From positions 64,670 to 124,391 of the forward strand of contig JAHEJJ010000005.1 in NCBI GenBank assembly GCA_024638915.1: a stretch of 59,722 nucleotides of DNA. Direction: 5' to 3'. The notes beneath the pieces are model-generated. The model saw only the letters and a program-made list of their open reading frames with translations. It was not told where the DNA came from and did no database searches. Positions 35,249-45,765 of the stretch are shown here, one piece after another. Position 1 is the stretch's first letter. The number at the start of each line of letters is the position of its first letter. Source of the stretch: Robiginitalea sp. (GTDB lineage Bacteria; Bacteroidota; Bacteroidia; Flavobacteriales; Flavobacteriaceae). The translations under genes were made by a program, and so were the position numbers.

Positions 35249-37672
35249 ATGAAAATCTCCTACAACTGGTTAAAACAGTTTATAAATATTCAGTGGGAAG
35301 CCGATAAAACGGCCGAACTGCTCACCAATCTCGGTTTGGAAGTCGAGGGCATTCAGGAATATCAGTCGGTGCAAGGCGCACTTGAAGGCGTGGTGGTTGG
35401 CCATGTTTTGAAATGCGGTAAGCATCCCAATGCAGATAAACTCTTCCTCACCAGCGTAGATTTGGGCAATGGAGATCCTGTTCAAATTGTTTGTGGCGCC
35501 CCCAATGTGGCAGAAGGCCAGAAAGTAGCTGTAGCGACCATCGGAACCACACTATATAATGCTGAAGGTGAGCCCTGGAAAATCAAAAAAGGGAAAATTC
35601 GTGGAAAGGAAAGCCACGGAATGATCTGTGCCGAAGATGAACTGGGCCTGGGGGATAGTCATGATGGGATCATGCTACTTGCTGAAGATCTGAAAGCAGG
35701 CACCCCCTGTGCCAGCATTTTTGAAATTGAACGCGATCAGGTATTCGAGATTGGTTTAACTCCGAACCGGGCCGATGCGATGAGCCATTTTGGTGTGGCA
35801 CGCGACCTTAAAGCGGGATTGATACAACATAAAGTACAGACTTCGCTTAACACTCCTTCGGTAAGCGGTTTCGCTGTGGATAACCGCTCATTGAAAATTG
35901 GTGTTACCGTAGAAAACAGCGATTTGGCACCAAGATATTGTGGCGTCACCATCAGAAATCTAATTGTAGAACCTTCTCCTAACTGGTTACAAAATCGCTT
36001 GAATGCAATAGGACTAAAACCTATCAACAATGTAGTGGATATCACAAACTATGTACTACATGAACTGGGGCAACCCCTGCATGCCTTCGACGCCAAAAGG
36101 ATTCATAATAAGCAAATAGTAGTGAAAACCGTGGCTGGCGGATCGAAGTTCATGACCCTCGATGGTGAACAGCGTATACTACACGAGGAAGATCTCATGA
36201 TTTGCGATGGTGAGAAACCGATGTGTATTGCCGGCATTTTTGGAGGTATCAATACCGGCGTTACCGAAGATACCACTTCCATCTTCCTGGAAAGTGCATA
36301 CTTCGACCCTGTCAGCATTCGAAAGACGGCAAAAAGACACGGCCTCAGCACCGATGCTTCTTTCCGTTTCGAGAGAGGAGTAGACATCAATAATGTAGAA
36401 TATGCCCTGAAACGTGCTGCCATCTTAATAAAGGAAATTGCCGGGGGTGAGATCAGTTCAGAAGTGGTGGATCTATACCCAAAGAGAAAAGAGGACTATC
36501 AGGTATTTCTATCCTTTGAAAAAGTAAACCGTTTGGTGGGACAGGAAATCCCTAAAGACACTATTAAGACCATCCTGGCCTCACTAGAGATCCAGGTAAA
36601 AAGTGTAACTGAAAGCGGTTTGGGGCTGCAGATCCCGTTTTACCGTGTTGATGTAATCAGGGAGGTAGATGTTATCGAAGAGATCTTAAGGGTCTATGGC
36701 TACAATAAAATTGAATTTGCCGAGAAGATAAATGCCTCAGTGGCCAAGAGTTCACGCTTCGAAGGCCATATCCTGCAGAATATTGCCGGAGACACTCTGG
36801 CTTCAATAGGTTTTTATGAACTGCTCTCCAACAGCCTGACACATCCAGACTACGACAAACTGATCGGGAGTAAAGGAAAAGATGTGGTTGAGATTCTGAA
36901 CCCGTTGAGCACCGACTTGTCTGTGATGCGCAAGTCGCTCTTGTTTTCGGCCATGGAGGCTGTTGAATTTAATCTGAACAGAAAAAGACAGCGTCTCAGG
37001 TTTTTTGAATTTGGGAAGACCTATCAAAAAGCGGGGAAAAAATGGAGAGAAGAAAATATATTAGCTTTAACCATAAGCGGAGAACGGCATCCGAAGCACT
37101 GGCAAGCTGAGAAGGAGGATATGGGCTTTTTCTATTTGAAAGCAGTGGTATTACAGCTGATGGAAAGACTTGGCATCCAGATTACAGATAGCAAAATCGA
37201 CGATAGTAATTTATACTCGGAAGGACTTGTGCTTTTCAGCAGGCGGGATAAAGTGGCGAGCTTTGGGGTCGTCTCAGCCTTGGTAAATCGTAATTTTGAT
37301 GTTAAACAAGACATACTGCATGCCGAACTTAATTGGGATGAGATGGTCAAAAAGGCTTCAAAACAAGAAATCGTTTTTAAGGACATCGCCAAATATCCTG
37401 AGGTAAAGCGAGATTTTGCACTTTTAATATCGGATAATATCAAATTCGAGCAAGTAGAAAGCATCGCCTTTAAAACCGAAAAAAAGTTACTTAAGAAAGT
37501 GGATCTCTTTGATGTTTACAGGGGCAAAAATCTACCAAAGGGTAAGAAATCTTATGCGGTGAGTTTTACGATACAGGATGAATCTAAAACCCTGACAGAC
37601 AAGCAGATCGATAAAATTATGAGAAAACTCCAACAGGCCTATGAAAAGGAGTTGTCAGCCGAGTTGAGATAG
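35249..37672 (+). CDS. pheT: Phenylalanine-tRNA ligase beta subunit
   Basis: 807 residues. It begins MKISYNWLKQFINI, followed by the tRNA-binding EMAP-like domain (about 40-150, with HPNADKLFLTSVDLG and ICAEDELGLGDSHDGIM), the B3/B4 editing domain with NYVLHELGQPLHAFD, the B5 domain and FDVYRGKNLPKGKKSYAVSF in the C-terminal anticodon-binding domain. It works with PheS as an alpha2-beta2 complex. pheS is not adjacent, which is usual in this phylum. The stop is one base from the stop of the convergent fasciclin gene. Confidence 0.97.
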   Translation: MKISYNWLKQFINIQWEADKTAELLTNLGLEVEGIQEYQSVQGALEGVVVGHVLKCGKHPNADKLFLTSVDLGNGDPVQIVCGAPNVAEGQKVAVATIGTTLYNAEGEPWKIKKGKIRGKESHGMICAEDELGLGDSHDGIMLLAEDLKAGTPCASIFEIERDQVFEIGLTPNRADAMSHFGVARDLKAGLIQHKVQTSLNTPSVSGFAVDNRSLKIGVTVENSDLAPRYCGVTIRNLIVEPSPNWLQNRLNAIGLKPINNVVDITNYVLHELGQPLHAFDAKRIHNKQIVVKTVAGGSKFMTLDGEQRILHEEDLMICDGEKPMCIAGIFGGINTGVTEDTTSIFLESAYFDPVSIRKTAKRHGLSTDASFRFERGVDINNVEYALKRAAILIKEIAGGEISSEVVDLYPKRKEDYQVFLSFEKVNRLVGQEIPKDTIKTILASLEIQVKSVTESGLGLQIPFYRVDVIREVDVIEEILRVYGYNKIEFAEKINASVAKSSRFEGHILQNIAGDTLASIGFYELLSNSLTHPDYDKLIGSKGKDVVEILNPLSTDLSVMRKSLLFSAMEAVEFNLNRKRQRLRFFEFGKTYQKAGKKWREENILALTISGERHPKHWQAEKEDMGFFYLKAVVLQLMERLGIQITDSKIDDSNLYSEGLVLFSRRDKVASFGVVSALVNRNFDVKQDILHAELNWDEMVKKASKQEIVFKDIAKYPEVKRDFALLISDNIKFEQVESIAFKTEKKLLKKVDLFDVYRGKNLPKGKKSYAVSFTIQDESKTLTDKQIDKIMRKLQQAYEKELSAELR

Positions 37673-37673
37673 T

Positions 37674-38216
37674 CTAGATTTTCTTGGGTAGCACCACGCT
37701 GTCGATAACATGAATTACCCCGTTGCATTGGTTGGCATCTGCTGTGGTAATCCTGGCCTTATTACCAAATTTATCACGCAACACGATATCGATACCTTCC
37801 AAGGTGGCCGTAAGCATATTACCCTGAACGGTGGTGAAAGTAGCCACCCCTTCTCCCCTGCACATCGCTTTGAGAATTTTTGAAGCTGTCAGATGACCTG
37901 CGATCATGTGATAGGTAAGCAGGGTCTTGAGTTCTGATTTGTTCTGAGGTAAAAGTAAATCTTCAATTTTTTCTCGTGAAAGTTTTTCGAAAGCAGCATC
38001 AGAAGGAGCAAAAACTGTAAAAGGACCATCGTTGTCAAGAATTTCATCGAGATCGGCAGCGATTACCGCTTCGGACAAGGTAGTATGATCTGCAGAATTT
38101 TTCGTGGAATAAATGATACTGTCTTCATAATAGGCCACTTCATTGGTGGCGTCCTGAGCGGGCATGACGAAGGAAAGCAGCGAAAAAAACGGTATCAGGT
38201 AAAAACTTTGATTCAC
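37674..38216 (-). CDS. Secreted fasciclin (FAS1) domain protein
   Basis: About 180 residues from the GTG at 38216; an ATG at 38279 would put 21 charged residues before the signal. The signal peptide runs to about residue 21. A single FAS1 domain follows, with TLSEAVIAADLDEILDNDGPFTVFAPSDAAFEKL (only key parts quoted: FTVFAPSDAAF), LLTYHMIAG (the YH motif) and NGVIHVIDSVVLP at the end. FAS1 domains act in adhesion or as small-molecule-binding surface domains. Confidence 0.85.
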   Translation of the reverse strand: MNQSFYLIPFFSLLSFVMPAQDATNEVAYYEDSIIYSTKNSADHTTLSEAVIAADLDEILDNDGPFTVFAPSDAAFEKLSREKIEDLLLPQNKSELKTLLTYHMIAGHLTASKILKAMCRGEGVATFTTVQGNMLTATLEGIDIVLRDKFGNKARITTADANQCNGVIHVIDSVVLPKKI

Positions 38217-38362
38217 GATAATGGAAATTTGGGGGTGGAAAAGTCCGATGAACGGCAATCTTTCATCGACAATATACAATTTTGAAGCAAACTTGAAGGA
38301 TGAGCTATCTGCGTCTAATCGAATTTAACATAATATTAACAATTTTCAAGGTTAAACGTATT

Positions 38363-38393
38363 TTGATTTAGAAAAATCGTTTTATTATTTTTG
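38363..38393 (+). promoter_or_regulatory. Promoter of the membrane protein gene at 38416
   Basis: TTG at 38363-38365, a 20-base spacer and an exact -7 box TATTTTTG (38386-38393), 22 bases before the ATG. Confidence 0.55.
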
Positions 38394-38415
38394 GAAAAAT
38401 TGCTAAAAGAAAAAA

Positions 38416-39135
38416 ATGCTTCTCAAGAGAACGAATATCGAAGAACGACTTAGTGGATTAAAAAATCGCGGTGAAGCTGAGGCACTGCTCATCCGCGATG
38501 TCTATGAAATCCTGAACAAAGACCGGTTAAGGGAGAACGAAATTAAGAACAGAATAGCCGAAAAGCCTTTATCTGCGGAAAATTCATTCCATTTCGATTT
38601 GCTGGAAACCTCCAAAATCTATCACCTGGAACAGATAAAAAAGATATGTATCGATTACAGGTTGCGATTCCTGGATTCCCGTTATTTCAAAGGGGAAATT
38701 CCAAGTGAGGCTTTTGAAGAAATTCAACAATTAGAAGATAATCACGGTATAGAATTACAAGGGTTCAAAATTCTGGCGCCATCTAAAATGTTTAAGCTCG
38801 AAGATAAAGACGATCCGTTGCTCTTTGCCCCTATCGGCAATGGCTATTACTACCTTGTTCACAAATGGGGCAACGATCTGCACCCATTGAGAAGGCTTTT
38901 TGCCTGGCCCTTTAAAAACATTTCAAATCTGGCTGCCGTGGTCCTTCTGATAAGCTACCTGATCACGATGCTCATTCCGGAAGGTCTGTTTAGCAAATCA
39001 GGGACCTCCACCGAATTCTGGATCATCTTCTTTTTTATGTTTAAGTCGATCGCAGCTGTGGTGATTTTTTATGGTTTTGCGCTGGGTAAGAATTTTAATC
39101 CGGCAATCTGGGACAGTAAATATTTTAACGCCTGA
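38416..39135 (+). CDS. Unknown protein with two C-terminal membrane helices
   Basis: 239 residues. The first 170 are soluble and charged, mostly helical with a short beta part (GNGYYYLVHKWG), and resemble nothing I can name. Two hydrophobic helices follow (about 172-192 and 203-225). It is predicted to sit in the inner membrane with a large N-terminal cytoplasmic part. It has its own promoter and lies alone, convergent with the ABC-F gene. Confidence 0.7.
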   Translation: MLLKRTNIEERLSGLKNRGEAEALLIRDVYEILNKDRLRENEIKNRIAEKPLSAENSFHFDLLETSKIYHLEQIKKICIDYRLRFLDSRYFKGEIPSEAFEEIQQLEDNHGIELQGFKILAPSKMFKLEDKDDPLLFAPIGNGYYYLVHKWGNDLHPLRRLFAWPFKNISNLAAVVLLISYLITMLIPEGLFSKSGTSTEFWIIFFFMFKSIAAVVIFYGFALGKNFNPAIWDSKYFNA

Positions 39136-39186
39136 TCTCTATTTTAGAGGCCTTTTCATATAGCTGATAGTTCGAACAGGATTTTT

Positions 39187-40824
<1,638 letters not shown>

Positions 40825-40993
40825 TTAAAAATTTCGGCAAAAATAGGGAAAAAAGGCCCATACTACCAATTATCCGCATCATAGGTGGCCTCATAGCCAT
40901 CTTAACGCTTCCTTTAAATTTTTAACTGGTCATTAACAGCCATAGCTTACAGCAATTCTTAGCTTTGTTTAGAATATTTAGGGCTGTTCGTGC

Positions 40994-42376
40994 ATGGATA
41001 AAATTTTACTCCTTCTCTCTCTTTTTTTAATTTCTAGTTGCGCAACCTCTGAAAAGAATACAACTACCGTCCATTTCGGCGGGGAGATCGTGAACCCAAC
41101 TAGCGACTATGTTGTATTGTATAAGGGCGATAGCGCGCTCGATTCCGTTTCACTTGATGAGAATAACCGCTTTGCTATGGAACTGGACTCCATAGATGGG
41201 GGCTTGTATAATTTTTATCACTATCCTGAATATCAGTACGTTTTCCTGGAAAGCGGCGACAGCCTGCAGATCAGACTTAATACTCACTACTTCGACGAAT
41301 CCTTAGTTTTTTCCGGTCAGGGTGAGGAAGCCAATAATTTTCTGATTGAAATGTTCCTGGCTCACGAAAAAGAGGAAGGGTTCATCTATGATCTTTACAA
41401 ACTGGAACCTGAGGAATTCTGTAAGAGGATTGATTCACTGAGCGAAATCAAACTTAAACAACTTGATGAGATCCAAGGGGAAACTCCCCTTTCTGACAAA
41501 GCTTACGATATGGCCAAAGCCAGTATTGATTATAATACCTATATCTACAAAGAACCCTATCCTTACTACCACAAGAAAAAGAAGGGCGAGCAGACCATGC
41601 ATGAACTCCCTGATGATTTTTATGCATACCACGGCAAAATTGATTTTGATAATCAGGAATTTACTTATCTACGACCCTATTACAATTTTATGAAATATCA
41701 TCTGGGGAACCTGTCCTACCTAAGTTGTAAAAAGGGTTGCATGACAGCAGATAAAAAAATGGTGGCTAATCAGCTTCACTTCAACCGCCACCAGCTGTAC
41801 TTGATCGACAGCCTAGTTCAACAGAAGGTTTTAAGGGATAACCTCTACAGGAATGTTGCTTTTGAATACCTTCTTAAACACGATTCGGAAGAAAACATTG
41901 AACGATTTATCGAGGAATTTCACAATCTTTCAGGCAATAATCGGCACATCGATGAAATAGATCGTCTATATACGGCTATTAAGCAAATCCAGCCAAATAG
42001 AGCTATACCTTCTATCACTGTATACGATGCCTCGGGTGCAGAGCGAAAACTCGACGAAATATCTAAAGACCGTCAGGTGGTATTCTATTTCTGGTCTGCC
42101 CCTCAAAAAGGGCATTTTAATAATATCAGAAAGCGCGTTGCAGAACTTAAATCACAATATCCTGAATACTCCTTTATCGGCATAAATCTCAGAACGGATT
42201 TGGGCCGATGGAAGTCTATGCTCGAAGAGTACGAAATGGATAAAACCGAACAGTTTTGGGCAGAAGATTATGAGGAAGTTGCTCATGCGCTGGTTGTGTA
42301 CGATCCATTCAAAAGTATAATTGCGAAGGACGGTACTATCGTCGATGCCTTTGCAAACGTGTATTCTTCTTTCTGA
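40994..42376 (+). CDS. Thioredoxin-fold lipoprotein without CxxC
   Basis: 460 residues with lipobox ISSC (Cys near residue 16). The N-terminal part (about 25-120) has the beta pattern of DUF4369-like domains, with VVLYKGDSALDSVSLDENNRF. The middle is helical. The C-terminal 130 residues look like a TlpA/thioredoxin domain: VVFYFWSAPQKGHFNNIRKRVAELKSQYP and FIGINLRTDLGRW. The place of the CxxC holds SAPQKG, so a disulfide role is unlikely. A -7 box TAGCTTTG lies at 40960-40967. Probably periplasmic, function unknown. Confidence 0.78.
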   Translation: MDKILLLLSLFLISSCATSEKNTTTVHFGGEIVNPTSDYVVLYKGDSALDSVSLDENNRFAMELDSIDGGLYNFYHYPEYQYVFLESGDSLQIRLNTHYFDESLVFSGQGEEANNFLIEMFLAHEKEEGFIYDLYKLEPEEFCKRIDSLSEIKLKQLDEIQGETPLSDKAYDMAKASIDYNTYIYKEPYPYYHKKKKGEQTMHELPDDFYAYHGKIDFDNQEFTYLRPYYNFMKYHLGNLSYLSCKKGCMTADKKMVANQLHFNRHQLYLIDSLVQQKVLRDNLYRNVAFEYLLKHDSEENIERFIEEFHNLSGNNRHIDEIDRLYTAIKQIQPNRAIPSITVYDASGAERKLDEISKDRQVVFYFWSAPQKGHFNNIRKRVAELKSQYPEYSFIGINLRTDLGRWKSMLEEYEMDKTEQFWAEDYEEVAHALVVYDPFKSIIAKDGTIVDAFANVYSSF

Positions 42377-42415
42377 TTAATCCCCTGATGTTCTGGACGT
42401 GTTCAGAAAATTCAA

Positions 42416-43069
42416 CTAATTACCTTTTTTATAATCGGCAAGGAACTTTTCTAAGCCTATATCGGTCAGTGGGTGATTAAGCAGCCCTAATATAGCCGAA
42501 AGCGGACCGGTCATCACATCGGCCCCCAGTTTTGCACAATCGATCACATGCATTGTATGACGAATCGAAGCGGCTAATATTTGGGTTTCGAAACCATAAT
42601 TATCGTAAATAGTGCGTATCTCTGCGATCAGATTAAGTCCGTCTGTTGAGATATCATCGAGTCGTCCAAGAAAAGGAGAAACATAATTTGCCCCCGCCTT
42701 GGCGGCCAAAAGTGCCTGACCGGCAGAAAAAACCAGAGTACAATTGGTCTTGATCCCTTGATCTGCAAAATATTTAAGGGCCTTGACTCCATCTTTGATC
42801 ATTGGAACCTTAACAACGATCTGTTCGTGAAGCTTGGCCAGTTCTTTGCCTTCCTTAATAATGTCTTCAAAATTAGTAGCGATCACCTCGGCCGACACAT
42901 CTCCATCGACCACATTGCAGATATCGATATAGTGTTGGCGGATATTGTCATGTCCTGTAATTCCCTCTTTGGCCATCAGCGATGGATTGGTGGTTACCCC
43001 ATCGAGCACACCCAACTCCTGGGCTTCTTTGATCTGATCTAAATTTGCGGTATCTATAAAAAATTTCAT
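42416..43069 (-). CDS. fsa: Transaldolase-like aldolase (FSA/TalC type)
   Basis: 217 residues, the short transaldolase type. It begins [16 protein letters not shown], has [19 protein letters not shown] with the Schiff-base Lys near residue 86, [20 protein letters not shown] and [10 protein letters not shown]. It either works as transaldolase in the pentose phosphate pathway or as fructose-6-phosphate aldolase; the sequence alone does not decide. Confidence 0.92.
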   Translation of the reverse strand: MKFFIDTANLDQIKEAQELGVLDGVTTNPSLMAKEGITGHDNIRQHYIDICNVVDGDVSAEVIATNFEDIIKEGKELAKLHEQIVVKVPMIKDGVKALKYFADQGIKTNCTLVFSAGQALLAAKAGANYVSPFLGRLDDISTDGLNLIAEIRTIYDNYGFETQILAASIRHTMHVIDCAKLGADVMTGPLSAILGLLNHPLTDIGLEKFLADYKKGN

Positions 43070-43123
43070 GGCAATCTATAATGTATTTTTAGACTGATTT
43101 GTATAAAGTTGCGATCCGCAAAA

Positions 43124-43933
43124 CTACAATTTATAATGATGTGAGAGCAACTTCTCAAATACTTTGTCGGGCAATATTCTTTTTAACGAAACTGAGATCT
43201 TTTGCATCCAATCCCCGACCCTGTAATGCACCCGTGGCTTTGATTGATGGATTATGCGATACACCGCCCTTGCTACGAGCTGTGGGTCACTACCGCTATC
43301 TACATGTTGGTTCATCATCGCAAGGCTTTTCGAATATGAGTCCTTATAAGGCGAATCGTTCAGCACCGGAGCATGATAACGGCCAGAAGCGATATTGGTT
43401 GCAAAATCGCCTGGGGCCAGGTTGGTCATGTGGATCCCAAAGGCTTTGATTTCCATTCTCAGGGCTTCGGTGACGAGCTCCAGGGCACCTTTGGAGGCCG
43501 AATAGATACCCCGATAGGGCAATCCCATGTATCCTGCAATCGAGGTGATATTGATGATTAGTCCGGAACCCTGATGCCTCATCGAAGGCAATACCGCTTT
43601 AATCACCTCAAGTGGTCCGAAGAAGTTTACGGAAAAATTATTTTCTATTTCCTTACGCGGGATCTCTTCCACTGGTCCGGTTATGCCGACTCCGGCATTG
43701 TTAACCAGAATGTCGATCCTTCCTTCTTTATCCAGAATACTTTGAACGGCTTCCGAGATTGTATCGGGTTGGCGCACATCCATTTGAACGAGTTCAAAAT
43801 CGTCAAAATCCCTGTATTTGCTGAGGTCTCTGCTGCTACCATATACCCGAAATCCTTTGCTCAACAGAAGATTTCCGATAGATCTGCCAATACCCGAAGA
43901 TCCTCCGGTAATTAAAACTACTTGACTTTTCAT
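43124..43933 (-). CDS. Short-chain dehydrogenase/reductase
   Basis: About 269 residues from the ATG at 43933. Classical SDR motifs: TGGSSGIGRSIG for the coenzyme, DILVNNAGVG, ITSIAG with the catalytic Ser and YRGIYSASKGALE with YxxxK. The residues after the second strand (YGSSRD) suggest NADP. The substrate is unknown. It lies between the aldolase and the SRP RNA gene, all on the minus strand. Confidence 0.88.
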   Translation of the reverse strand: MKSQVVLITGGSSGIGRSIGNLLLSKGFRVYGSSRDLSKYRDFDDFELVQMDVRQPDTISEAVQSILDKEGRIDILVNNAGVGITGPVEEIPRKEIENNFSVNFFGPLEVIKAVLPSMRHQGSGLIINITSIAGYMGLPYRGIYSASKGALELVTEALRMEIKAFGIHMTNLAPGDFATNIASGRYHAPVLNDSPYKDSYSKSLAMMNQHVDSGSDPQLVARAVYRIIHQSKPRVHYRVGDWMQKISVSLKRILPDKVFEKLLSHHYKL

Positions 43934-44002
43934 ACATCCTAAAATAAACAAATAATTGGGAAGCAATCTGATAAATGCCGCTTGGAACAGGGCACAAAAA
44001 AA

Positions 44003-44096
44003 GGCAAGCTACCTACGTCGCACCGCTACGACCGCATACCCTTGCTGCGTTCCCACCCTGGGGGATTCTGCAGGAGCTGGTCGCGTAGGACTTGCC
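44003..44096 (-). ncRNA. ffs: Signal recognition particle RNA, small bacterial type
   Basis: The two ends are complementary (GGCAAG at 44091-44096 and CTTGCC at 44003-44008 on the minus strand). The middle has the conserved apical loop CCAGGGTGGGAACGCAGCAAGGG, that is the CAGG-GGAA-AGCA-G core to which Ffh binds. A run of seven T follows immediately. About 94 bases long, like other 4.5S RNAs without Alu domain. It guides nascent membrane proteins to the translocon together with Ffh and FtsY. Exact ends are estimated from the pairing. Confidence 0.93.
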
Positions 44097-44101
44097 TCAT
44101 G

Positions 44102-44109
44102 CAAATATA
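44102..44109 (-). promoter_or_regulatory. -7 promoter box of the SRP RNA
   Basis: Exact TAnnTTTG (TATATTTG on the minus strand), five bases before the predicted 5' end of the RNA, the expected distance to a transcription start. The 200 bases between here and the gene at 44310 hold nothing else that I can support. Confidence 0.6.
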
Positions 44110-44309
44110 CGACCTTTCACATTTTTACACCTCAAATTCCGAGCTATTTTTTTGATTGCGTAACATTCAAAAATCCTATTTATATACTACTCGGGCTATC
44201 GATCTCTGATGTTAATCATAAAAATTTATCAATAGGCACCAATTATCGGCACACATGATTAATTTAGCCGTGTATTACTCTTAAAAGTTTAAATCATATA
44301 GCACCAAAG

Positions 44310-45350
44310 ATGAGTCTTACTAAATTCTTTGTTTTCAGTTCTATTACCCTTTTATTCCTCGCCTGCGGCGGCGAGAAGAACCCTGCCAAATTTTTCAGTC
44401 TGGAAATAGAGGGAAACAAAAACGAATTCACAAAAAATCAGCTGATCGGGGTGAAAATCAAGTCTAAGAAAGATATTGTCCCGGACAGGATAACCTATAG
44501 TATCGATGGAGCCGTATTACCCCATGACCAGGATAAGATCGCACTAAACATCGATCGGTTGGGTAAAAAGGAACTCAAAGCTGTGGTGGAGTTTGGTGAA
44601 TCTTCCGCAGAGCTGAGCAAGAAGATCCGGGTGCTTTCAGATACCTCGCCGGCCCTTTATACTTATGAGATCATCAACGAATATCCTCATGATATGGAAG
44701 CGTTTACCCAGGGCTTAGAATTCTACCAGGGTTTTCTCTATGAAGGTACAGGACAGAAAGGGAAATCGTCTTTAAGAAGAACCAAACTGGAAACAGGAGA
44801 AGTTTTGGTTAAAGTTGACCTGGGTTACAACTTTTTTGGTGAAGGAATTACCGTGATGAACAACAAGATCTACCAGCTTACCTGGAGAAGTAAAACCGGT
44901 TTTATTTACGATGCAGAAACCCTGGAGCGCTTGGATAGTTTTCAATATGGAAAGAGCCTGGAAGGTTGGGGACTTTGCAATGATGGATCTAAAATCTATA
45001 AAAGCGACGGTACCGAAAAAATATGGATCCTCGATCCGGAGACGCTCAAGGAAGAAGACTATATTCAGATCGTCACTAACAAATCGCTTTTTAACAAGGC
45101 CAACGAACTCGAATTTGTAGACGGTAAGATCTATGCCAATGTTTGGCAGAAGGAGAGCATGATGATTATCAATGTTCGATCCGGAGCTATTGAAGGAGTC
45201 GTGAATTTAGGCGGGTTGAAACAAAAAGTAAAACAACATACCAATCTTGATGTCCTTAATGGTATAGCCTATCATCCGGAACGCAAGACATTTTTTGTTA
45301 CCGGTAAAAACTGGGATAAAATATTCGAGATCAGGATCGTTGAGAAATAG
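44310..45350 (+). CDS. Glutaminyl-peptide cyclotransferase lipoprotein
   Basis: 346 residues with lipobox FLAC (Cys near residue 19). An N-terminal Ig-like beta domain (about 25-110) is followed by the plant-type glutamine cyclotransferase beta-propeller: PHDMEAFTQGLEF, LYEGTGQKGKSSLRR, GEGITVMNNKIYQLTW, YGKSLEGWGLCNDG, SDGT and NELEFVDGKIYANVW. The enzyme forms N-terminal pyroglutamate on peptides; being a lipoprotein it would act on exported proteins. The thioesterase gene starts immediately after its stop. Confidence 0.88.
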   Translation: MSLTKFFVFSSITLLFLACGGEKNPAKFFSLEIEGNKNEFTKNQLIGVKIKSKKDIVPDRITYSIDGAVLPHDQDKIALNIDRLGKKELKAVVEFGESSAELSKKIRVLSDTSPALYTYEIINEYPHDMEAFTQGLEFYQGFLYEGTGQKGKSSLRRTKLETGEVLVKVDLGYNFFGEGITVMNNKIYQLTWRSKTGFIYDAETLERLDSFQYGKSLEGWGLCNDGSKIYKSDGTEKIWILDPETLKEEDYIQIVTNKSLFNKANELEFVDGKIYANVWQKESMMIINVRSGAIEGVVNLGGLKQKVKQHTNLDVLNGIAYHPERKTFFVTGKNWDKIFEIRIVEK

Positions 45351-45351
45351 T

Positions 45352-45750
45352 ATGGATATTTTTGAAAAATCCGTTACCGTCCGAAAGGACGACCTCGATC
45401 AGTTAGAACATGTAAACAATGTCAGGTATGTAGAATGGATCCAGGAAGTCTCCAGGGAGCATTGGGAAAAACGAGTCTCAGAGCGGATAAAAAAGGAGGT
45501 GGTCTGGATGGTTTTAAGTCATCATGTTCAATACAAAGGTCAGGCCAGATTAGGCGACAGAATACTGATCAGGACCTTTATTGCGGAAACCAAAGGTGCA
45601 ATTTCGGTAAGAGTGGTGGAGATGAGAAATGCCGATACCAAAACATTGCTGATGGAATCAAAAACCGAATGGTGCTTGCTCAGTGTCGCACAATTGAAAC
45701 CTATGCGAATTTCCAAAGAAATACGTTCTCTATTTGAGATTAATCCTTAA
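45352..45750 (+). CDS. Acyl-CoA thioesterase, 4HBT hotdog type
   Basis: About 132 residues. It has the 4-hydroxybenzoyl-CoA thioesterase pattern: VTVRKDDLDQLEHVNNVRYVEWIQEV with an Asp and the HVNN motif, WMVLSHHVQYKGQARLGD in the central strands and a long final strand. The ATG at 45352, one base after the cyclotransferase stop, fits the family start better than the ATG at 45295 inside the previous gene. It hydrolyses an acyl-CoA in the cytoplasm; the substrate is unknown. Confidence 0.87.
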   Translation: MDIFEKSVTVRKDDLDQLEHVNNVRYVEWIQEVSREHWEKRVSERIKKEVVWMVLSHHVQYKGQARLGDRILIRTFIAETKGAISVRVVEMRNADTKTLLMESKTEWCLLSVAQLKPMRISKEIRSLFEINP

Positions 45751-45765
45751 AACTACTATTGAGCT

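Noticed and set aside
37674-38279. Longer start of the fasciclin gene at 38279
   Set aside because: It would place 21 residues, partly charged, before the signal peptide; the GTG at 38216 puts the signal at the N-terminus.
43099-43449. 116-codon plus-strand frame opposite the SDR gene
   Set aside because: The minus-strand SDR has all catalytic motifs; the opposite frame has none.
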